A stretch of 64,000 nucleotides of DNA from Cryobacterium aureum. Its GTDB lineage: Bacteria; Actinomycetota; Actinomycetes; Actinomycetales; Microbacteriaceae. The notes below the pieces were generated by a model. It saw only the letters and a program-made list of their open reading frames with translations, was not told the DNA's origin and did not search any database. A program made the position numbers and the translations under genes. The stretch is from the NCBI RefSeq assembly GCF_002954245.1, contig NZ_PPTG01000052.1, positions 1 to 64,000 on the forward strand, given 5' to 3'. Below are positions 50,920-58,180 of this stretch, piece by piece; the first letter of the stretch is position 1, and every line of letters starts with the position of its first letter.

Positions 50920-51558
50920 ATGGTGTCAGCGCAACGGGACAGTGACTTGGCTTACGCGAAGCTACAAGAGATGATCGTGGACTTGCGTCTTCCGCCCGGT
51001 ACCTTCGTAAATGAAAGTGCCCTTGCCAGCGAACTAGGCTTTGGCCGCGTGCCGGTGCGCGAGGCTCTCGCTCGGCTCGCAAAAGACCGGTTCGTCACGA
51101 TCATGCCCCGCCGCGGCACTGCCGTGACCCCGCTGACGCTAAGTGATGTTCTTGACATATTCGAGGCACGAGAAGTCATTCAGTGCGGCGTCGCGTACAT
51201 CGCAGCCGCGCGTGCCAGCGAGGAAGATCTCTCGGTATTGCGCGCTCTTGTTGAGTCCATTGATCGTGATCGCGAAATCAATGATCACGAACAATTCCTT
51301 CTCGATGACCATGCCTTTCACGAGACGCTCGTGCACATGGTGAACAATTCGTTGCTTCAAGACGCCGCTGACAGTTTGTTGCTGCACAGCTTGCGGTTCT
51401 GGCGGATGCATTGGAAGAACCGGCCACCATCAAAAGATGCGATGCTCTCCCATTCCGACTTGATGAGTGCGCTCGAAAGTGGTGACTCTGCTCGTGCCGA
51501 AGCGGCCATGCGCGATCATCTGACAACGTCGCGTCAGCTCGTGCAGATGCTCTTCTGA
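50920..51558 (+). CDS. GntR-family regulator, FCD (FadR/VanR) subgroup
   Basis: The product has 212 residues. The N-terminal winged helix includes LPPGTFVNESALASELGFGR and VPVREALARLAKDRFV. The helical FCD domain (about 80-205) has metal-type His/Asp in DDHAFHETLVHM. ATG 50920 follows GAAGGG. FCD regulators bind carboxylic acids, so a dicarboxylate such as mesaconate or a CoA-pathway acid is a sensible ligand. It is two bases upstream of the HpcH-type lyase gene and likely co-transcribed with it. Confidence 0.9.
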   Translation: MVSAQRDSDLAYAKLQEMIVDLRLPPGTFVNESALASELGFGRVPVREALARLAKDRFVTIMPRRGTAVTPLTLSDVLDIFEAREVIQCGVAYIAAARASEEDLSVLRALVESIDRDREINDHEQFLLDDHAFHETLVHMVNNSLLQDAADSLLLHSLRFWRMHWKNRPPSKDAMLSHSDLMSALESGDSARAEAAMRDHLTTSRQLVQMLF

Positions 51559-51560
51559 CG

Positions 51561-52472
51561 ATGAATCCATCCGGCAACGGCCCAGGTCTTCGGAGCTACC
51601 TCTACGTACCCGGCGACGCGGGTCGGCGACTTGACATGGCGCAAGGGCTGCGGGCAGATGCCGTCATCGCAGACCTTGAAGACTCGGTAGTGCCCGCACA
51701 TAAGGCGAGCGCCTTGGCACAGGTGCTCGCCTGGTTGAAATCCGAGCCGGTTGTCAGGGACAGGCGAGGGCGGCCCGTGGAGCGATGGGTCCGGGTGAAT
51801 GCTGGCTGCGTGGGGCTCCAAGAGTTGAATCAGCTCGTACGCGGGCATTTGCGGGGAGTTGTGTTGCCGAAAATCACCACGTCGGCTGACCTCGCCGCAG
51901 CCGACGATGTGTTGACCGCGGCGGAGCGCAGGCAGGGCCTCGCCCCAGGCTCAATCGCAGTCATGCCGCTCATCGAAACGGCCGAGGCCGTAGTCAACAT
52001 CATGCCCATTGCCGGCGCGCCGCGAGTAATCATGCTGCAGCTTGGGGAAATCGACCTTGCCGCAGATTTGGGGATGGAGCTCGGTGCCGACGAGGGCGGA
52101 CTTGCGGCAATTCGATCGAACATTGTTGTCGCGTCGCGGGCGAACGGGCTGGCAGCTCCGGTCGGTCCGGTCTCTGCAAACTATTCAGACCTTGAACGCT
52201 TCCGATTCTCTACCGAGCGATTGCGCCGATTAGGCTTCGTCGGTCGGGCAGCGATCCATCCCGCGCAACTACCGATCATTCATGAGACGTTTACACCCTC
52301 GGCCGACGCGGTCGCGTCAGCCAGGGCACTGCTTGATACAGCGAAGGTCTTCACGGACGCTGGTCGTGGGGCATGGGTTGGAACCGACGGCAAGATGGTG
52401 GACGCGGCGATACTCCGTCAAGCGAGACGGATTCTGGAACTCGCAGCACCGAGCGAGAGCGAGATAAAATGA
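51561..52472 (+). CDS. HpcH/HpaI-CitE family CoA-ester lyase
   Basis: This is a 303-residue Mg-dependent lyase of the citrate-lyase beta/malyl-CoA lyase group. RSYLYVPGDAGRRLDMA opens it, ADAVIADLEDSVVPAHK carries the metal-site Asp/Glu, VRVNA follows, and VMPLIETAEAV and LGEIDLAADLGM provide the remaining ligands. Candidate substrates in this context are beta-methylmalyl-CoA (to glyoxylate and propionyl-CoA) or citramalyl-CoA (to pyruvate and acetyl-CoA). The start is ATG 51561; its TGA overlaps the MaoC ATG (ATGA). Confidence 0.88.
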   Translation: MNPSGNGPGLRSYLYVPGDAGRRLDMAQGLRADAVIADLEDSVVPAHKASALAQVLAWLKSEPVVRDRRGRPVERWVRVNAGCVGLQELNQLVRGHLRGVVLPKITTSADLAAADDVLTAAERRQGLAPGSIAVMPLIETAEAVVNIMPIAGAPRVIMLQLGEIDLAADLGMELGADEGGLAAIRSNIVVASRANGLAAPVGPVSANYSDLERFRFSTERLRRLGFVGRAAIHPAQLPIIHETFTPSADAVASARALLDTAKVFTDAGRGAWVGTDGKMVDAAILRQARRILELAAPSESEIK

Positions 52473-52981
52473 CAAAACTTCCGAGTTGGCGTGGACGTTT
52501 CTTTGAGGATTTTGCAGTCGGTGAGATATATCAGCATGCGCTTGGACGAACGGTGACGCAGACGGACAACTCCTGGTTCACACTCCTCACTCAAAACACG
52601 GCGCCCCTGCACTTCGACCATCATTACGCTGCACAGACCGAATTCGGCAAACCGCTCATCAACTCGACCTTCACACTCGCGCTGGTCACCGGGCAGTCCG
52701 TGAGCGATATCTCGCAGAACGTAATGGCGAATCTCGGTTGGGACGAGGTTCGGTTGCCCAACCCTCTCTTCGAGGGCGACACTGTCTATTCCCGCTCCGA
52801 GGTTCTTGAAACTCGTGAATCTGCATCTCGACCCCATGTCGGAATCGTGACGGTTCGCACGACTGGCTACAACCAGAACGGGACACCGGTAATCAGTTTC
52901 CGACGCACGGTCATGATCTACCGCAGAGGCCAAGGTCCCAGCATCCCGACTGTAGAGCTGCACGACCCGCAGACCCGCTAG
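52469..52981 (+). CDS. MaoC-type (R)-specific hydratase, candidate mesaconyl-CoA hydratase
   Basis: The 170-residue single hot-dog domain protein has FAVGEIYQHALGRTVTQTDN, then TLLTQNTAPLHFDHHYAAQT (the D-x4-5-H hydratase motif region) and NPLFEGDTVYSRSEVLE. ATG 52469 is coupled to the lyase stop. Together with the lyase and the CoA-transferase at 41972 it would hydrate an unsaturated acyl-CoA before C-C cleavage. Known mesaconyl-CoA hydratases are often double hot-dog proteins of about twice this length, so this one may work as a dimer. Confidence 0.86.
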   Translation: MTKLPSWRGRFFEDFAVGEIYQHALGRTVTQTDNSWFTLLTQNTAPLHFDHHYAAQTEFGKPLINSTFTLALVTGQSVSDISQNVMANLGWDEVRLPNPLFEGDTVYSRSEVLETRESASRPHVGIVTVRTTGYNQNGTPVISFRRTVMIYRRGQGPSIPTVELHDPQTR

Positions 52982-53104
52982 GAAAGGCCACCGCCGGCAT
53001 CTGCTGGTTTCGTGGGAGATCAGACAGAAATGGGATCCCTGTGTCGAAGCGTCGGGCACCATCTGGTCATTGACGCCGACCGAGCACCTGGCTAAATTTT
53101 AACA

Positions 53105-53154
53105 TGTCAACGACGGTTGAAAATTGAGCCAAGAACGACGGTTGAGAATTGAGC
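53105..53154 (+). repeat. IS21-like left end with internal repeats
   Basis: The terminus starts TGTCAA at 53105. CGACGGTTGAAAATTGAGC (53111-53129) is repeated with one change at 53136-53154. Multiple repeats behind a TG end, immediately before an IstA-like reading frame, are the signature of IS21-family elements. The right end was not found. Confidence 0.7.
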
Positions 53155-53174
53155 TAACAGAGCACGATGGTTGC

Positions 53175-53330
53175 GTGATCACGTTGGAAGAGTGGGCTTT
53201 GGTTCGTCGCCTTCATTTGAATGAGGGGGTGTCGCAGCGCGAGATCGCTCAGCGGTTGGGCATCGCGCGGAATACGATCGCGATAGCGATCAAGTCGGAG
53301 AAGCATCCCCAGCATGGTGGCGTCGTCCGG
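53175..53330 (+). pseudogene. IstA (IS21) N-terminal fragment
   Basis: The frame from GTG 53175 reads VITLEEWALVRRLHLNEGVS and REIAQRLGIARNTIAIAIKS, the helix-turn-helix start of IS21 transposases. The coding similarity ends after about 50 residues; what follows belongs to the integrase remnant. Only the left end and first domain of the element remain, and IstB is absent. Confidence 0.75.
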
Positions 53331-53499
53331 TCCTCGGCGATGAGGGAACTACGGCATGCTGATCGACCACGTGTACAAGCAAGAATGGAATTTACAGGGC
53401 TCACCCGCGCCAAGGCGGGCAGTTTGTCGTATTCGACCTAGGAATCCTACGAGACAACGGCTCGCGTCATCATCGTGCCGCGCTGCGGGGGGAGTGCGG

Positions 53500-54419
53500 C
53501 TCGAGCACCTGACCGTCGGTCGCTGCGATCGCATCCTCCAGCGAATCCTGGAGGAAGAAACGATCAAGAAAGCCCGTCGAGCGCCTGCGGTCTTGACCTA
53601 GTGTGTGGCTACGCCGTGCGCGACGACGCCATGACCCAGAATCCCGTGCGCGACGTGCAGCGCCTGCCGATGTGACCGCAAAAGGAATCCGCCCTCACTC
53701 CGGAGCAGATCACCGGTATCCGCGGTCGCATGCAGGTATGGCGGCTCACGCGCGAGGAGGGACCCCGACCCAATTACCGCGCCCTGATCGACGGCATGGA
53801 TATTATGATCGGCGCCTCGCTGCGCATTGGCGAGTGCCGCGGCCTGCGCCGCTGTGACGTAGATATGACGACGCTTCCACCTACCCTCATCGTGAACGGC
53901 ACAATCGTCAGCACCAAGGCCCAAGGAACGCACCGCAAGAACTCTCCCGAACGCTCTCGACAGCGGCGGAGTATCGCGCTGCCCTCCATGGCAGCATCGG
54001 CCGTGCGCGTGCGGCTGGCGCTTGCCGAGCCAGACCCGGAGGCTTTCTTGTTCCCCACCAGGACCGGCCGCTCGTTGAGCGTGAGCAACTACGAGCGGCA
54101 ACTGCGCGCCTTCGTTGAGGATGAGCGCACTCATCTTGTTGGCCTCGGCGTTGACGTCGATGAATACACGACGCATATCTACCGGCGGATGGCCGCGACG
54201 CTTATAGAGTGGGCAGCCGGGATCACGCTCGCCTCGCGACTTCTCGACCACGCCAACGAGCAGACCACTCGAAATAGCTATGTGGTCACGGCCGACATGT
54301 TCGACCCGGTGACGGCGGAGATATGTTGTCGTCGTCGAACACTGTTCCCCAACGACAAAATTCTAGTCATGAGACGGTGCGTCGCCGAGCGTGTACGAGA
54401 AGCATCATGCTTCGGCTAG
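53500..54419 (+). pseudogene. degenerate tyrosine recombinase, different from the flanking integrases
   Basis: Three pieces in sequence make up one integrase. The first is HLTVGRCDRILQRILEEETI with KKARRAPAVLT (core-binding domain, to about 53600). The second is YAVRDDAMTQNPVRDVQRLP, ended by TGA near 53673. The third, ALTPEQITGIRGRM, carries the catalytic domain to 54419. The active-site Arg is in ASLRIGECRGLRRCDVD, H-x-x-R in THIYRRMAAT, His in LLDHANEQ and Tyr in RNSYVV. A frameshift near 53600 and the nonsense codon make the full gene dead, although the last 229 codons are open. It points to an older, independent integration event at this spot. Confidence 0.8.
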
Positions 54420-54434
54420 GTCTAGTTGCGTCGA

Positions 54435-54472
54435 GCAAGACTTGATGCGCGGATTTTTAATATCCGTTTATT
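54435..54472 (+). repeat. partial third copy of the att-flanking sequence
   Basis: GCAAGACTTGATGC (54435-54448) and TATCCGTTTATT (54461-54472) also occur at 3254-3267 and 3270-3281, directly inside the left att copy, but there with only two bases between them instead of twelve. The segment lacks the tRNA core. It looks like the ghost of another element end. Confidence 0.55.
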
Positions 54473-54616
54473 CCATCGAGATGGCACGAACTCGGTCTAG
54501 GCTTACCCTTACCTTTCAGCGCATCTGCAACGATGAAAACCTGGTCCGACCGAAGTTCGTCGAGATCAATCGATGTTCATTATCACCGAGCGAGCGACTC
54601 ACGAGCACTTGGTGTG

Positions 54617-54658
54617 ATCCGTCGGTCCCGGGTTCAAGTCCCGGCCGCCCTACTGTAA
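54617..54658 (+). repeat. attR-like direct repeat (tRNA 3' end), copy 2
   Basis: This 42-bp sequence is identical to 3174-3215: the tRNA 3' half without its 5' half, so it is not a functional tRNA. It closes the 51.4-kb region and at the same time starts a second excisionase/integrase module with the same arm sequence. No third copy was seen to the right in this window. Confidence 0.92.
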
Positions 54659-54823
54659 TTTAGATCTGATCTGGGTTTCTTGTCTTTACCGAAAGGGCAA
54701 GACTTGACTCACCCATTGTTTACCCATTGTTTATTGCAAAATAACCGCCTTGTTCAGGTGCTCGTAGAGAAGGTGCACGACCCGGTTCGAGTCGTCTGGG
54801 ATGACCTCGAACACCTACGGGTT

Positions 54824-54967
54824 ATGGACACTGAAAAACTTTTGGGGCTCGGTCTCGAGCCCGTTTTGACGACAAGCGAGCTCGCCGAATATGTCGGCGT
54901 GCAGGTGCAGGCCATCTATGACCTACGCACCGACGGTCGCGGACCCTCCGGCATTCGAGTCGGGTGA
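54824..54967 (+). pseudogene. excisionase-like HTH gene with premature stop
   Basis: It is homologous to the gene at 3381 (MDTEKLLGLGLEPVLTTSEL and IYDLRTDGRGPSGIRVG), then TGA at 54965-54967 replaces a codon that is Arg in the left copy. Similar sequence (REIRYRVSDV, then RRWLDSLHEP in shifted reading) continues to about 55058, so the wing and C-terminus are lost. Confidence 0.8.
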
Positions 54968-54989
54968 GAGATCCGCTACCGTGTCTCCG

Positions 54990-56234
54990 ATGTTCGGCGA
55001 TGGCTCGACAGTCTGCACGAGCCTGCACCGGCTCTGGGCGATCCTGGGGGCGATCGCTAGTGGCCGGGCGTCCACGTCTGCCGATAAGCACGTTCGGCTC
55101 GAACTCGGACCGGCGCGATTTCGAGCGACGACCGTCTTCCGCGACTGGGATGGTCAGTCACGGCAAGTTGGGGCGACACGTGAAAGCCGCAACGCGGCGC
55201 AGGCGGCCCTCAAGACCGAACTCGCCGCGCGCATGCGCGTCGGTGGTGTCGGGGAGTCCCTGACGGCCAGCTCGCCATTTCCGTTGCTCGCGGCGGCATG
55301 GATGGAGGACGTGACGCTCGATGTCGACCGTGTCCAGGGCACGAAGGACACGTATCAAGGCGCGTTGCGTGTGCTCATCTTGCCCTACTTCGAGAACTTC
55401 ACGATTCGCGAGGTGACCGTCGGTCGTATCGAGCTCTTCCTCAGGGAGCAGCGAGTGCAGTCCTATACGCGGGCAAAGCACTCTCGAACGATTCTCGGCA
55501 TGATCCTGGCGTTCGTAACGCGGCGGGAGATCATTCCGCGAAATCCGATGAAGGATACCTCGCGCATGAAGAGCCCTCCGCACACGCCAAAGGCGCTCAC
55601 GACCGACCAGATTGCCGCCATCCGGCTCGCGGCCCGAGAATGGCGCACGGAAGTGGGCCGGATGGGGCCGCGGTCTGACGGCCAGGTGCGCGACATCATC
55701 GAGGTGATGCTCGGCACCGCCACGCGCATCGGCGAAGTGCTCGCCATTCGGCAATGCGACGTCGACCTGGACGCCGACCCGCCGCAAGTGAACATCAGTG
55801 GCACGCTCGTCGTGCACAATAAGGCCGGCGTGCACCGTCAGGAGCACCCCAAGACCCACGAGTCGAACCGGGTAATTGGCATGCCGTTCTTTGCGACCGA
55901 GGTTATCCGCCAGCGTTTGGCACTGCTTGATCCGGCGGATGCGGAGCACCTGATCTTCTACTCGAGGGTGGGCACACCACTCGCGCCATATAACGTCAGG
56001 CGCACGTTCCGGGAGATACTCCGAAATGCGGCGCTCGAGGGCCTGAACATCACGGCGCACTCCTTTCGACGAACGGGCTCGACGTTGCTCGCGAACGAGC
56101 TTGGAATGCAGGCGGCAGCCGACATGCTCGGGCATACCTCGACGTCGACGACGAAGGCGCACTATGCGGAGCCCGACCGCACAGTGAAGTCAAGGCCGGC
56201 GGAGGTGATGCAGCGGTTGGTGCCTCCGAAGTGA
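54990..56234 (+). CDS. tyrosine integrase with intact catalytic domain, N-terminal frameshift
   Basis: From TTVFRDWDGQ (about 55128) to the stop the protein parallels the left integrase and then continues through the full active site: Arg in GTATRIGEVLAIRQC, H-S-F-R in ITAHSFRRTG, His in DMLGHTSTST and Tyr nucleophile in KAHYAEPD. The original start (GTG 55060, VAGRPRLPISTFG, matching MAGRPRLP of the left copy) is in another frame because about 13 bases are missing near 55090-55125. In the present frame translation would need a start such as ATG 54990, giving a foreign N-terminus. The enzyme may therefore be impaired in arm binding. Confidence 0.8.
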   Translation: MFGDGSTVCTSLHRLWAILGAIASGRASTSADKHVRLELGPARFRATTVFRDWDGQSRQVGATRESRNAAQAALKTELAARMRVGGVGESLTASSPFPLLAAAWMEDVTLDVDRVQGTKDTYQGALRVLILPYFENFTIREVTVGRIELFLREQRVQSYTRAKHSRTILGMILAFVTRREIIPRNPMKDTSRMKSPPHTPKALTTDQIAAIRLAAREWRTEVGRMGPRSDGQVRDIIEVMLGTATRIGEVLAIRQCDVDLDADPPQVNISGTLVVHNKAGVHRQEHPKTHESNRVIGMPFFATEVIRQRLALLDPADAEHLIFYSRVGTPLAPYNVRRTFREILRNAALEGLNITAHSFRRTGSTLLANELGMQAAADMLGHTSTSTTKAHYAEPDRTVKSRPAEVMQRLVPPK

Positions 56235-56375
56235 TCGCTGTTGGTCTTCATCGATGCGCGAGGTCCCCTGTATTGGGGTTGAACCGCTAACTGGAGGCCG
56301 CACAATCGTGGATACGCTCATCTAGTAACTTGAGTCCGCACCGGCTCCCACGATGCTAATTTACGTCAGGAACAC

Positions 56376-56747
56376 ATGATGTCCTTCGGCCAGGCTATAT
56401 CGACCGTTTTCAGCAAATACGCGAAGTTTGATGGGGTTGCCAGTCGTTCTGAGTACTGGTGGTGGACTTTGTTCAATGTTGTCGTGTCCGCCGTTCTCGG
56501 TGGCATCGACATCGCGATCAATGGTCAACAAGATATCGCCGTGCTGCAGACACTGTGGGGATTAGCCGTACTACTCCCGTCTCTCGCCGTCGGCGCGCGT
56601 CGGCTGCGTGATGCGGGGTATTCTTGGGGATTTCTGTTTCTCGCGCTCATCCCGTTCGCAGGAGCAATTATCGTGATCGTGCTGTTGTGTCAGCCCAGTA
56701 CAGTGAGCGCGGCAACACAAAATTCTTACGTTGCCTCCGACACTTAG
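56376..56747 (+). CDS. DUF805 membrane protein
   Basis: The 123-residue protein has four hydrophobic segments and the DUF805 pattern: SFGQAISTVFSKYAKFDGVA at the start, then SRSEYWWWTLFNVV and GARRLRDAGYSWGF. Function is unknown; such proteins are common as single genes in many bacteria. ATG 56376 or 56379 are equivalent starts. It is isolated from its neighbours and complete. Confidence 0.88.
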   Translation: MMSFGQAISTVFSKYAKFDGVASRSEYWWWTLFNVVVSAVLGGIDIAINGQQDIAVLQTLWGLAVLLPSLAVGARRLRDAGYSWGFLFLALIPFAGAIIVIVLLCQPSTVSAATQNSYVASDT

Positions 56748-56845
56748 CAGGGCGCGCGGGCGTGGTCAGTTCGGGCCGATTCCTGCACCCAGGGCAGCGA
56801 TGGACGTAGCATCTCCGACGGATCCGTGGGCGGTAGCATTCGAGT

Positions 56846-57436
56846 ATGCCTGTGCGCCGCGATCTTGACGAGCGCCTCGCGGAACACCTTGACTGGCTTC
56901 GGGCATCCGCTGCACGGTTTGATGCCGGTACTACCTCAGAGGCGAAACGCATAGCGACTTCTGTTCGCACTCTTGTTCACACAACCGAAGTGTCCACGTC
57001 TCTGCTCACTCAGATGAACCTGCGGGATTCGATGACCTGGCTTTCCGCAGTTGAAATGGTGCGGCCCGATGGTTTGCCCCACACAGATGGCCTGTGGGTA
57101 TCACTTCCGAATATGCCGGGATTCGAACCCATCCGAGGCCTGCCCAAATACACGACCAGTTTCGAAAGTTGGTGGTATGGAAGTCTTGGAGCGATCGGAG
57201 GAGTGGAACTCAGTCGTAGTTATTTCGTCTTACACGCGGCCAACATAGACGGGGGCGCTCACGTCGATCCTCACATCCCCGACCATTACAAGGACCTCAG
57301 CCGGCTGGGCGGCCTCAAACCCGTTCGAATAAACAGCGCGGGCAACCCATATCCGGACTCATCAGATCCCACTCCGAGCGCGCTAAGAACGATCTGCACC
57401 GAAATCGTCGTTTCCATTGAGGAAGCGAAATGGTGA
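56846..57436 (+). CDS. hypothetical protein
   Basis: The 196-residue protein has a helical N-terminal part (LAEHLDWLRASAARFDAGTT and EAKRIATSVRTLVHTT) and a Gly/Pro-rich beta-like middle with WVSLPNMPG, TTSFESWWYGS and DGGAHVDPHIPDHYKDLSR. I have seen similar stand-alone hypothetical proteins but know no function. No signal peptide or membrane segment is present. The next gene begins 31 bases downstream. Confidence 0.7.
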   Translation: MPVRRDLDERLAEHLDWLRASAARFDAGTTSEAKRIATSVRTLVHTTEVSTSLLTQMNLRDSMTWLSAVEMVRPDGLPHTDGLWVSLPNMPGFEPIRGLPKYTTSFESWWYGSLGAIGGVELSRSYFVLHAANIDGGAHVDPHIPDHYKDLSRLGGLKPVRINSAGNPYPDSSDPTPSALRTICTEIVVSIEEAKW

Positions 57437-57467
57437 ACCATGATGCGCGTAAACGGGAGGGGGTCTC

Positions 57468-58051
57468 ATGCCCGTAGCTGACTGTGAAAGGGCGTTCGCG
57501 CTGGCGGCGGCGGCCGATGGAGTCGTGTTAGCGCGCGCTCGCGTGCCTTGGTTGAACCAGCGCGGTCATCTCGGGGTTCCAGATGCCGCAGCATCGGTCC
57601 GTGGGATCCTCGACACGATATTTGCTTCTCTGGGCGGGCATCATGAGGAGCAGAACGCAAAACGACTTACCTCCCTTCCGGGCGACTTCATTCACGCCGA
57701 GAGCGGTACGTTCATCGAAGTGGACGAGTCTCAGCACTTCACGAGTTTTCGGCTGCTCAGCCTCGAGCTGTACCCGATGAACGTGCCTCTGGGCTTTGAC
57801 CTCGTCGAGTATCGAGCCCTTTGCCGGGCATGGGCCGAGCGGTCGGACAAGTACAGAAAGTACAAAGCCGCGGTTGGCTTTGGCGATGGGGGTAGGCAAC
57901 GTCAGCGTGCCTACCACGACGCACTTCGTGACCTGGTGGCACCAGAGATGGGCATCCACCGGTCATTCGGGTGGCTGCGCCCGACCGAGACGGGGCTGCC
58001 GCCTACCAGCGAGTCCGCGACAGGCTTCAGGGCTTTAGAAGGGTTGGCTGA
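57468..58051 (+). pseudogene. hypothetical protein gene with a frameshift near its 3' end
   Basis: The frame from ATG 57468 encodes a coherent protein (PGDFIHAESGTFIEVDESQH, FTSFRL, then RQRQRAYHDALRDLVAP) resembling small predicted endonuclease-like hypothetical proteins with an E-x-D-E-x-Q-H block. At about 57945 the expected continuation (GHPPVIRVAAPDRDGAAAYQ, then RVRDRLQ and a stop at 58049-58051) moves to another frame. The longer open reading in the original frame runs through a terminator and the next promoter and is not credible. The cause is either one indel in the genome or a sequencing error. Confidence 0.65.
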
Positions 58052-58063
58052 TCGCCATTGCCC

Positions 58064-58085
58064 GAGGGCGCCGTTGGCCCTCTAT
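58064..58085 (+). terminator. rho-independent-type hairpin
   Basis: GAGGGC (58064-58069) pairs with GCCCTC (58077-58082), followed by TATT. It lies 12 bases after the frame-corrected stop of the preceding gene, which supports that stop. Confidence 0.5.
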
Positions 58086-58180
58086 TGCACCAGTCTGGCG
58101 CGCCGGGAGGAGGCAGGTCGACGTCGAGGTGGATGCCGTCGCGAGTCAGCGATGTACCGGCCACGCGAGAGAATGGGGCT

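Noticed and set aside
54617-54658. second tRNA gene
   Set aside because: Only the 3' half matches; the 5' acceptor and D arm are absent, so it is an attachment-site duplicate.
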